Source: Clostridiales bacterium
GTDB lineage: Bacteria; Bacillota; Clostridia; Oscillospirales; Oscillospiraceae
Assembly: GCA_019418525.1 (NCBI GenBank)
Contig: DYBS01000086.1
Coordinates: 1-8,403, forward strand
Direction: 5' to 3'
Length of the DNA: 8,403 nucleotides
Positions 1-6,275 of the stretch are shown piece after piece; position 1 is the stretch's first letter, and each line of letters starts with the position of its first letter. The notes beneath the pieces were generated by a model. The model worked only from the letters and a program-made list of their open reading frames with translations. It ran no database searches and was not told the origin of the DNA. The translations under genes were made by a program, and so were the position numbers.

Positions 1-1
1 G

Positions 2-7
2 TATACT
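2..7 (+). promoter_or_regulatory. Possible -10 element (TATACT) at window edge
   Basis: TATACT matches the sigma-A -10 consensus at five of six positions and lies in an AT-rich stretch about 100 nt ahead of the helicase-nuclease gene. Any -35 element would lie outside the window, so this is only a candidate. If used, it would give a leader of roughly 95 nt, containing a 7-bp hairpin at 55-74. Confidence 0.25.
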
Positions 8-90
8 AATAAAAGAATCACAATGGCACAGAAACCGGCAGCCAGGGGCACGGTCATCCGGATGCAACCGGATGGTTCAAGACAGAGAAG

Positions 91-96
91 AGGAGG
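91..96 (+). promoter_or_regulatory. Ribosome binding site of the helicase-nuclease gene
   Basis: AGGAGG is a full match to the Shine-Dalgarno core and stands 12 nt before the ATG at 109, a rather long spacing. The start is still well supported: the same frame has stop codons at 7-12 and no ATG, GTG or TTG between them and 109, so 109 is the first possible start. Confidence 0.7.
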
Positions 97-108
97 CGCA
101 GATCCGAT

Positions 109-3030
109 ATGTTCGATTTTGGAGATGCAAATGAAGCGCAGAGAAGGGCGATCGCCGCATCGGATGGCCCGGTCCTGATCACCGCCGGGCCGGGGACCGG
201 CAAGACCTTTACCCTGGTCCAGCGTGCCATCTATCTGATCCAGGAGCGGGGCGTCCGGCCGGAAAATATCCTCATCGCCACATTTACCGAGAAGGCGGCC
301 AAGGAACTGATCACCCGCATCACCAATGAGCTGACCCGGCGAAACATCACCGTCAACCTTCAGGAGATGTACATCGGCACCTTCCACTCCATCTGCATCC
401 ACATCCTGAAGGACCACTTGGAGCACACCCGGCTGCGCAAGAACTTCCGCATGCTGGACGATTTTGACCAAAAATATCTGGTATACCGGAATCTCCGTCA
501 ATTCCGCGCCATTCCGGACCTTCCTATGATCTTCTCTCCAAAGGATCGCGATCCGTGGCAGCAGGCCCAGGTCCTCTGCGGTTACCTCAACAATGTCTCT
601 GAGGAGATGGTGGACCCTGCGGCCCTGATCGCAGACCGGGGCGATCCGGCGATCGCCGCCCTGGGCCGGGCCATGCAGATGTACGAGGAATTGCTGCGGA
701 AGGACAACCTACTGGACTTTTCGTCGATCCAGGTGGAGACCTACCGCCTGCTGCGGAACTGCCCGGACGTGCTGGAGCAGCTGCGTGAGCAGATCACCCA
801 CATCATGGTGGATGAGTACCAGGACACCAATTATATTCAGGAGCAGTTGGTTTTCCTCCTGGCCGGAAAACGCCAGAACATCTGTGTGGTAGGGGATGAC
901 GACCAGGGCCTGTACCGCTTTCGGGGGGCCACGATCCGGAATATCCTCGAGTTCCCGCAAAAATTCCCGGCGGGCCGGTGCCAAGTCATCCCTCTGGTGA
1001 TGAACTACCGCTCCAACAGCGATATTGTGGACTTCTTTAACCAATGGATGTCCGCCACCTCCTGTTCCCAATTCAGCTTCCAGTGGGGGCGTTTTCGGTA
1101 CGATAAAAAAGTCGTGCCCCACAAGAAGAGTACCCTGCGCTCTCCCGGAGTGGTCAAGCTGGCGGGCGCAGACGGAGAGGCCTGGTATCAGGCCGTTTTG
1201 AACTTCATCCGCAAGCTCCGCAGCACCGGAGCCATTACCGACTACAACCAAGTCGCCTTCCTCTTTCAGTCGGTGAAGTCCCCGGAGGCTGTTGGCCTGG
1301 CCGCCTACCTGGAGCGCGGCGGGGTCCATGTCTATTCGCCCCGGTCGGACCAGTTTTTTCAGAGAAAGGAGGTCAAGCTCACCCTGGGCTGCCTCATGCT
1401 TCTGTTCCCCGACTATGTCCAGGGACTGGAGTCAACTGAGGAGACGCCGGAGAACAAGTTCCTCCGCGCTGAAAATCGGCGGTACTACACCGACTGCCTG
1501 GCCTTTGCCCGGGCTCTGCTGGCCCGCCCGGAATACGCGGATCTGCAAAAGTGGATCTGGGATCGGGCGGCCGCCCACGCCCGGCTGACCGGCACCACGG
1601 ATTATGCCTTCTGCGGACTGCTGTATGGGCTCTTCCGCTTCCCGCCGTTCTCCAAGATCCTGGATACAGAGCTGGACACCGGCGTGATGGACCTGCGTCC
1701 CGCCCGCAATTTGGCCCAGCTGACCCAATTCATCGGCCGGTACGAGTATCTCAACAACATCACCGTCCTGTCTGCAAAGCCCTACCGGGGCCGCCGGAGC
1801 ATGGACTGGAACGTGGATTACCTCTTCGGCCTGTATCTCCGCATGCTCCTGAACGACGGGATCTCGGAGTACGAGGACGACTCGGAGTACGCACCCAGCG
1901 GCTGTGTCTCTTTCCTCACCATCCACCAGTCCAAGGGGATGGAGTTCCCGATCGTGCTGGTGGACTCCCTCGCGCGGAGCCCGTGGCGGCGGGAGAACAG
2001 CCTGATGGACCGGATCGGCGCCCGGTACTTCCAGCGCCCACCCTTTGAGCCTGCGGAGGATATCAAGTATTTCGACTTCTGGCGCCTCTACTACACCGCT
2101 TTCTCCCGGGCCCAGGATCTGCTGGTGCTCACCTGCGGCGTGAGCTGGAAAGCGCCCAGTCCGGCCTTCCGCCCCGTCTACGATAATTTGCCCGCCGCTG
2201 ACAGCCCCGGCGTTGACCTGTCCGAGTTCCGCTTCCAGCCGGTGAAGGACGTGAACCTGAAGCCCATATTCTCCTTCACCTCAGACGTCACGGTGTACGA
2301 GACCTGCCCGCGCCAGTATAAATTCTACAAGGAACTGGGTTTCCCCACCGTCCGGGTGGGCTCCACGCTGTTCGGCACCCTGGTCCACGAGACGATCGAG
2401 GATATCCATCGGGCCGCTATGCGCCATGAGGAGGCGCTCATTACCCCAGAGAACATAGCCGGCTGGTTCAATGTCAACTACATATCGCTTGTCCAGAGCC
2501 AGCAGACCTATCTGGCGGCGGCCCAGCAGAAGGCCGCGCTGAACCAGGTGTTGCGCTACGCGGCGCGGCAGGGCGGCGACTGGTCGGCCATCCAGCAGGC
2601 GGAGGTGGATGTGTCCCTGGTGGAGCCCGACTACATCATTGAGGGCAAGGTGGACCTGATCCGGGGCAAGGGGGATACCGTGGAGATCGTGGACTTCAAG
2701 TCCCAGCGCAAGCCGGACCCGCAGCGGGACCGAGAGCAGCTGGAGCGCTACCGGCGGCAGCTTCACGTCTATGCCCATCTGGTGGAGGAGCGGACCGGCA
2801 AAAAGGTGAGCCGGATGCACCTCTACTACACCGCCGAGGATCACGGTACTCCCACCATCACCTTCCCCTATGAGCAGACTGCGGTGGATGATACCATTGC
2901 CGGCTTTGACGCCACGGTGCACAAGATCATGGAAAAGGACTTCCACCGCTGTGCCGCAGATCCCAACACCTGTGCCAACTGTGACTTCCGCCATTATTGT
3001 AAGCGGGAGGGACGGCGCTCAGTGAACTGA
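109..3030 (+). CDS. UvrD/PcrA-like SF1A DNA helicase fused to a RecB-type PD-(D/E)XK nuclease with Fe-S cysteines
   Basis: This 973-residue protein should unwind DNA with ATP and cut the strands, acting in double-strand-break processing, repair or defence. The helicase motifs are all visible: Q11, Walker A GPGTGKT (27-33), Walker B VDEYQDT (234-240), motif III GDDDQGLYRFRGA (262-274), motif IV NYRSN (299-303), motif V around IHQSKGMEF (605-613), and motif VI YTAFSRAQD (662-670). The C-terminal third is a nuclease: GTLVHE (756-761), GKVDLI (846-851), VDFKS (861-865) and the QLHVY helix (884-888). Cys733 in YETCPRQY and Cys955, Cys958, Cys964 (CX2CX5C) form the one-plus-three pattern of the AddB/AdnB 4Fe-4S nucleases. 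The order of domains resembles mycobacterial AdnB. Residues about 430-600 are poorly recognisable and correspond to part of domain 2B. No AddA/AddB or Adn partner is in view and a terminator follows directly, so any partner lies upstream or elsewhere. Family is certain; pathway is not. Confidence 0.93.
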   Translation: MFDFGDANEAQRRAIAASDGPVLITAGPGTGKTFTLVQRAIYLIQERGVRPENILIATFTEKAAKELITRITNELTRRNITVNLQEMYIGTFHSICIHILKDHLEHTRLRKNFRMLDDFDQKYLVYRNLRQFRAIPDLPMIFSPKDRDPWQQAQVLCGYLNNVSEEMVDPAALIADRGDPAIAALGRAMQMYEELLRKDNLLDFSSIQVETYRLLRNCPDVLEQLREQITHIMVDEYQDTNYIQEQLVFLLAGKRQNICVVGDDDQGLYRFRGATIRNILEFPQKFPAGRCQVIPLVMNYRSNSDIVDFFNQWMSATSCSQFSFQWGRFRYDKKVVPHKKSTLRSPGVVKLAGADGEAWYQAVLNFIRKLRSTGAITDYNQVAFLFQSVKSPEAVGLAAYLERGGVHVYSPRSDQFFQRKEVKLTLGCLMLLFPDYVQGLESTEETPENKFLRAENRRYYTDCLAFARALLARPEYADLQKWIWDRAAAHARLTGTTDYAFCGLLYGLFRFPPFSKILDTELDTGVMDLRPARNLAQLTQFIGRYEYLNNITVLSAKPYRGRRSMDWNVDYLFGLYLRMLLNDGISEYEDDSEYAPSGCVSFLTIHQSKGMEFPIVLVDSLARSPWRRENSLMDRIGARYFQRPPFEPAEDIKYFDFWRLYYTAFSRAQDLLVLTCGVSWKAPSPAFRPVYDNLPAADSPGVDLSEFRFQPVKDVNLKPIFSFTSDVTVYETCPRQYKFYKELGFPTVRVGSTLFGTLVHETIEDIHRAAMRHEEALITPENIAGWFNVNYISLVQSQQTYLAAAQQKAALNQVLRYAARQGGDWSAIQQAEVDVSLVEPDYIIEGKVDLIRGKGDTVEIVDFKSQRKPDPQRDREQLERYRRQLHVYAHLVEERTGKKVSRMHLYYTAEDHGTPTITFPYEQTAVDDTIAGFDATVHKIMEKDFHRCAADPNTCANCDFRHYCKREGRRSVN

Positions 3031-3050
3031 CCCGGTGTACGCCGAGGAGC

Positions 3051-3096
3051 AGAAGAGGTCCCCGGAACCAAAAAGGTTTCGGGGACCTCTTCTTGT
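3051..3096 (+). terminator. Rho-independent terminator after the helicase-nuclease gene
   Basis: A 19-bp stem (3051-3069 with 3075-3093, one G-U pair) closes a five-adenine loop 20 nt after the stop codon. The following T-tract is poor (TGTT), although the 3' arm itself ends in CTCTTCT. The stem length and position make termination likely, and they separate this gene from rtcB. Confidence 0.8.
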
Positions 3097-3149
3097 TATG
3101 CAGAGCGCTATGAGGGGAGCACAGGCCGCCGCTGCCAATCAAAAGACCG

Positions 3150-3177
3150 TAGACCGGAGGGGTGGATATGGTATAAT
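3150..3177 (+). promoter_or_regulatory. Sigma-A-type promoter of rtcB with extended -10
   Basis: A perfect TATAAT at 3172-3177 is preceded by TGG at 3169-3171, giving the extended -10 form TGnTATAAT. A weaker -35 (TAGACC, 3150-3155, four of six consensus positions) sits 16 bp upstream. Transcription would start near 3184, with a leader of about 58 nt. No binding site for a sigma-54 regulator such as RtcR is recognisable, so expression looks housekeeping. Confidence 0.72.
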
Positions 3178-3241
3178 AAAGAAGGCGGTGGCACACATTT
3201 AACACTTTAGAAATGCAAATCCACAAAACTGTGAGGAATCC

Positions 3242-4450
3242 ATGATCGAAATTAAGGGAAAATACAACGAGGCTAAAATTTTCACCGACGTGGTGGACAG
3301 CGCTTCCATTGCCCAGGTGCAGGAGCTGTGCAACCAGGAATTTACGGCGGGCAGCCGCATCCGGCTGATGCCCGACATCCATGCCGGGGCGGGCTGCACC
3401 ATCGGCACCACCATGACCATCACCGACAAGGTGGTGCCCAATCTGGTGGGGGTGGACATCGGGTGCGGGATGGAGACCATCCGCATCCGGGAATCCCGGC
3501 TGGAGCTGCAGAAGCTGGACAAGCTGATCTATGAGAAGATCCCCTCCGGCTTTTCCCTCCGGGATAAGGCCCACCGCTATCTCAGCCAGATCGATTTGGG
3601 GGAACTGTGCTGTGCCCGCCATGTGGACCTGCTGCGAGCGGAAAAGAGCATCGGTACCCTAGGCGGCGGCAACCACTTCATTGAGGTGGACAAGGATGAG
3701 GAGGGGGACCTCTACGTCGTCGTCCACTCCGGCAGCCGCCACCTGGGGGTAGAGGTGGCCGGCTACTACCAGGAGGCGGGCTACAAGGTGCTCAACCGAA
3801 CTGACGACGCCTCGATGGAGGCTTTGGCAGCCCAGATGAGGGCGGAGGGCCGGGAAAAGGAGATCCGGAAAGAACAGAAGAAACGGAAAAATCTCAAGCA
3901 GACCAGCATACCCAAGGCCCTGGCCTATGTGTCCGGGGAGTTGTTTGAACAGTATATCCACGACATGAAGATCGTCCAGCACTTCGCTATGCTCAACCGT
4001 CAGGCCATGATGGATGAGATCGTGAAGGGTATGAAGCTCCACGTAGAGGAGCAGTTCACCACCATCCACAACTACATTGACACCGACCACATGATCCTGC
4101 GGAAGGGGGCCGTGTCCGCCCAGGCGGACGAGAAGCTGCTGATCCCCATCAATATGCGGGATGGGAGCCTACTCTGTGTGGGCAAGGGAAATGAGGATTG
4201 GAACTGTTCCGCTCCCCACGGCGCGGGCCGTCTCATGAGCCGGGCGGATGCCAAACAGTCCTTTACGGTGTCCGAGTTCAAAAAGCAGATGGCAGGGGTG
4301 TACACCACCTCGGTGAGCAAGGCCACTTTGGACGAGTGCCCCATGGCCTATAAGGGGATAGAGGCCATTCTGGATAACATCGGCCCCACGGCGGAGGTAG
4401 TCAAGATCATCCGGCCAGTCTACAATTTCAAGGCCGGAGAAGAGGACTGA
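3242..4450 (+). CDS. rtcB: RtcB family RNA ligase (3'-phosphate/2',3'-cyclic phosphate to 5'-OH)
   Basis: RtcB joins RNA ends carrying 3'-phosphate or 2',3'-cyclic phosphate to 5'-hydroxyl ends, using GTP and Mn2+, in tRNA or other RNA repair in the cytoplasm. At 402 residues it has normal bacterial length. Family landmarks are plain: MPDIHAG (43-49), VGVDIGCGM (69-77) with metal ligands Asp72 and Cys75, GGGNHFIE (141-148) with Asn144/His145, VVHSGSRH (160-167) with His162, His276 in TTIHNY, and APHGAGR (324-330), where His326 should be the guanylylated nucleophile. A lysine close to the C-terminus (Lys397) probably contacts GMP. A lysine/arginine-rich segment lies at 204-219. GAGGAA at 3233-3238 serves as ribosome binding site. 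Neither RtcA nor an archease partner is in the window, and flanking terminators show that rtcB is transcribed alone. No motif is damaged. Confidence 0.96.
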   Translation: MIEIKGKYNEAKIFTDVVDSASIAQVQELCNQEFTAGSRIRLMPDIHAGAGCTIGTTMTITDKVVPNLVGVDIGCGMETIRIRESRLELQKLDKLIYEKIPSGFSLRDKAHRYLSQIDLGELCCARHVDLLRAEKSIGTLGGGNHFIEVDKDEEGDLYVVVHSGSRHLGVEVAGYYQEAGYKVLNRTDDASMEALAAQMRAEGREKEIRKEQKKRKNLKQTSIPKALAYVSGELFEQYIHDMKIVQHFAMLNRQAMMDEIVKGMKLHVEEQFTTIHNYIDTDHMILRKGAVSAQADEKLLIPINMRDGSLLCVGKGNEDWNCSAPHGAGRLMSRADAKQSFTVSEFKKQMAGVYTTSVSKATLDECPMAYKGIEAILDNIGPTAEVVKIIRPVYNFKAGEED

Positions 4451-4455
4451 GACAC

Positions 4456-4503
4456 CAAAACGCAGGCCTCGGCTGCACCAGTACAGCCGGGGCCTGCGTT
4501 TTG
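4456..4503. terminator. Rho-independent terminator after rtcB, potentially bidirectional
   Basis: A 20-bp stem (4456-4475 with 4484-4503, one G-U pair) surrounds an 8-nt loop. The base of the stem is AAAA paired with TTTT, so either strand would emit a short U-run. It starts 5 nt after the rtcB stop codon and insulates the CobW-type gene from rtcB. Confidence 0.85.
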
Positions 4504-4543
4504 ACGATCAATATAGGCCTTAAACGGGATACCAAAAAACAAT

Positions 4544-4572
4544 TTTACACAAAAAATGAGTCGTGATAAAAT
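4544..4572 (+). promoter_or_regulatory. Sigma-A-type promoter of the CobW-type GTPase gene
   Basis: TTTACA (4544-4549, five of six -35 positions) and TAAAAT (4567-4572, five of six -10 positions) are separated by 17 bp, and TGA at 4564-4566 adds the extended -10 TG. The start site would be near 4579, leaving a leader of about 65 nt. Both hexamers lie in the arms of an imperfect inverted repeat (ATTTTACAC, 4542-4550, against GTGATAAAAT, 4563-4572), which could be an operator. The remaining 4504-4644 gap is AT-rich and shows no recognisable cobalamin riboswitch or classical Zur box. Confidence 0.7.
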
Positions 4573-4644
4573 GAGCTTGCCAATATCGAGCTGGTTGAAA
4601 CTATTTTGCGATAAAAAAGAAGATTGAGGGACTGGTGAAGTAAA

Positions 4645-5556
4645 ATGGGCGAGATCCTGCTGATTTCCGGCTTCTTGGGGGCCGGAAAGACCACGCTGAT
4701 CCAGCATATCCTGGGCGCGACAGGGGAAAAGCGGCGCCTGGCGCTGCTAGAGAACGAGTTCGGCGCGTGCAGCGTGGACGACCTATTGCTCCAACGCCCC
4801 GGCCTGCCGGTGCGGACGCTGACTTCGGGGTGCATCTGCTGTTCTCTGGCCGGGCCCTTTGAGGCGACCATCGGGGAGCTGGTGCAGTCCGAGCGGCCGG
4901 AGCGGCTGCTTATCGAGCCCTCCGGTGTGGCGGGGATGAGCGACCTGCTGCGCATCTGTCAGAATCTCCCGCCGGAGTGGGGCATGGGTCCGGTGGCCGC
5001 CATTACCGTGGTGGACGCCGAGATGCACCCGGCCTATCTGGAGGATATGGGGACCTTCTATCTGGACCAGATCCGCAGTGCCGGCGCGCTGGTGTGCAGC
5101 AAGCTGGACCTGATTTCTCCCGAGAAGGCACAGGCTGTGTGCGAGGCCCTGGCGGAGGAGAATCCGGGAGCCGCTATTTTTGCCTGCCCCTGGGAGGAGC
5201 TGGATGTGCCGCTGCTGCTGGATGCAGCCCGGGAGCGCACCGTGTCCCTAGACCACGAGCACGCCCATCACCACCACAGCGGGGCGGTTTTTACCTCACT
5301 GGCGCTCCACCCTGAGACGCCCCGGGACAGGGTGGAGTGGCAAAGCATTCTGTCCGGGCTGGAGCGGCCGGAACTGGGCCGGGTGCTCCGGGCCAAAGGG
5401 TTCCTGCCGGGAACCGGCGGGACCTGGTATCAGGTGGATTACACCCCTGGGCGGGTCTATCTCCGCCCGCAGAATGATGTGGCGGAGAGCCGCCTGGTGG
5501 TCATCGGTACGGCGCTGGACCGGGCCGGGCTCACCGACCTGCTGGACCGCACCTGA
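4645..5556 (+). CDS. CobW/COG0523 (G3E) family GTPase, probable metallochaperone
   Basis: Members of this family use GTP hydrolysis to deliver Zn, Co or other metals to target proteins; which metal and client apply here cannot be read from sequence. The G domain starts at the N-terminus with Walker A GFLGAGKTT (9-17), then NEFG (37-40), the metal-binding GCICC motif (62-66), IEPSG (90-94) as the Walker B-like element and SKLD (152-155) as the guanine-specificity motif. A histidine cluster HEHAHHHH (204-211) links to a CobW C-terminal domain of about 90 residues. At 303 residues it is near normal length. GGTGA at 4634-4638 is a suitable ribosome binding site 6 nt before the ATG. It is single-gene transcribed but converges on a corrinoid methyltransferase operon, so supply of zinc to the methyltransferase or a role in corrinoid metabolism is plausible. 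Not to be read as proof of a cobaltochelatase role. Confidence 0.9.
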   Translation: MGEILLISGFLGAGKTTLIQHILGATGEKRRLALLENEFGACSVDDLLLQRPGLPVRTLTSGCICCSLAGPFEATIGELVQSERPERLLIEPSGVAGMSDLLRICQNLPPEWGMGPVAAITVVDAEMHPAYLEDMGTFYLDQIRSAGALVCSKLDLISPEKAQAVCEALAEENPGAAIFACPWEELDVPLLLDAARERTVSLDHEHAHHHHSGAVFTSLALHPETPRDRVEWQSILSGLERPELGRVLRAKGFLPGTGGTWYQVDYTPGRVYLRPQNDVAESRLVVIGTALDRAGLTDLLDRT

Positions 5557-5566
5557 ATGGGCATAG

Positions 5567-5598
5567 AAAAGCTCCCTCCGAACCGGAGGGAGCTTTTT
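5567..5598. terminator. Bidirectional terminator between the convergent CobW-type gene and corrinoid operon
   Basis: A perfect 14-bp stem (5567-5580 with 5584-5597) with a 3-nt loop is followed by TTTTT on the + strand and, read the other way, by TTTT. It lies 10 nt after the CobW-type stop and 10 nt after the corrinoid gene end, the expected place for a shared terminator. Confidence 0.9.
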
Positions 5599-5607
5599 GC
5601 ACAAAAA

Positions 5608-6258
5608 TCAGGCGGTAGCCACCAGTTCCCGGGCCCGCTTGGCGGCCTCGGCGGCGTTGGTAGTGTAGGCGTCGGCGCCGATCTTCTCCGCGAAGGCGGT
5701 GGACAGGGGACCGCCGCCCACCATCACTTTGAACTGGTCCCGGATGCCCTCAGCCACCAATCCGTCAATGACCTTCTTCATGTTGCCCATGGTGGTGGTC
5801 ATCAGGGTGGACATGCACACGATGCCGGTGCCCATCTCCTTGGCCTGGGCGATGAACTCGCTCACCGGCACATCCCGGCCCAGGTCGTGGACGTCGAAGC
5901 CCGCCGTCTCCATCATGATTTTCACCAGGTTCTTGCCGATGTCGTGGGTGTCGCCCTCCACCACGCCGATGAGGACGCCGCAACCCTTGGAGCTGTCGTC
6001 CCGCTTCAGGTGGGGCTTGAGGATCTCAAGGCCGTTGTACATAGCGTCGGAACAGATGAGCAGCTCCGGTACAAAGTACTCCTCTTCCTCGTAGAGCTGT
6101 CCGGCCTTCTCCATGCCCTTGGCCAGGCCCTCGGTGATGCCCTCGTAGGCGTCGAATCCGGCCTCCACATACTCCTTGGCCACGTCGACGACCGCCTCGT
6201 CCTCCATCTCCAGCACACAGCGGGCCAGTTCAGCCAACAGGGCTTCTTTCTCTGCCAT
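5608..6258 (-). CDS. Corrinoid (cobalamin-binding) methyltransferase protein, MtaC/MtbC/MttC type
   Basis: This 216-residue soluble protein carries a cobamide and shuttles a methyl group between two methyltransferases through Co(I) and methyl-Co(III). Residues about 1-88 form the helical B12-binding cap domain; about 92-216 form the Rossmann-like B12-binding domain. The key DTHDIG motif (103-108) places His105 as lower axial ligand to cobalt. The Ser150-containing STLMTTT segment and GGGPLS (181-186) match the nucleotide-loop binding sites. Length is typical of stand-alone corrinoid proteins. AGAAAGGA (6268-6275 read on the - strand) lies 9 nt before the ATG. It is the last gene of the operon, 17 nt after the methyltransferase, followed by a terminator. 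All binding motifs are intact. The methyl donor (methanol, methylamine, methoxy compound, betaine or other) cannot be told from this subunit. Confidence 0.95.
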   Translation of the reverse strand: MAEKEALLAELARCVLEMEDEAVVDVAKEYVEAGFDAYEGITEGLAKGMEKAGQLYEEEEYFVPELLICSDAMYNGLEILKPHLKRDDSSKGCGVLIGVVEGDTHDIGKNLVKIMMETAGFDVHDLGRDVPVSEFIAQAKEMGTGIVCMSTLMTTTMGNMKKVIDGLVAEGIRDQFKVMVGGGPLSTAFAEKIGADAYTTNAAEAAKRARELVATA

Positions 6259-6275
6259 TTCCCATCATCCTTTCT

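Noticed and set aside
2..178. Open frame with an ATG at 23 that overlaps the start of the helicase gene (51 codons from the ATG)
   Set aside because: There is no good ribosome binding site, the product is basic and unrecognisable, and it runs 70 nt into the well-supported helicase gene in another frame. It could be the tail of a gene from outside the window, but nothing supports that.
2281..2994. Antisense open frame of 237 codons within the helicase gene
   Set aside because: It is a GC-rich shadow of the nuclease domain; the sense frame has conserved motifs and the antisense product has no recognisable family.
2927..3622. Antisense open frame of 231 codons across the helicase-rtcB gap
   Set aside because: It reads through a terminator and the rtcB promoter and overlaps two clear genes; its product resembles nothing.
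109..4450. Helicase-nuclease and RtcB as a two-gene DNA/RNA repair or defence operon
   Set aside because: A strong terminator at 3051-3096 and a separate promoter at 3150-3177 lie between them, so joint transcription is unlikely.
4504..4644. Cobalamin riboswitch or Zur box before the CobW-type gene
   Set aside because: No B12-box-like segment or riboswitch core and no classical Zur palindrome is visible; the gap holds only a promoter and an AT-rich leader.
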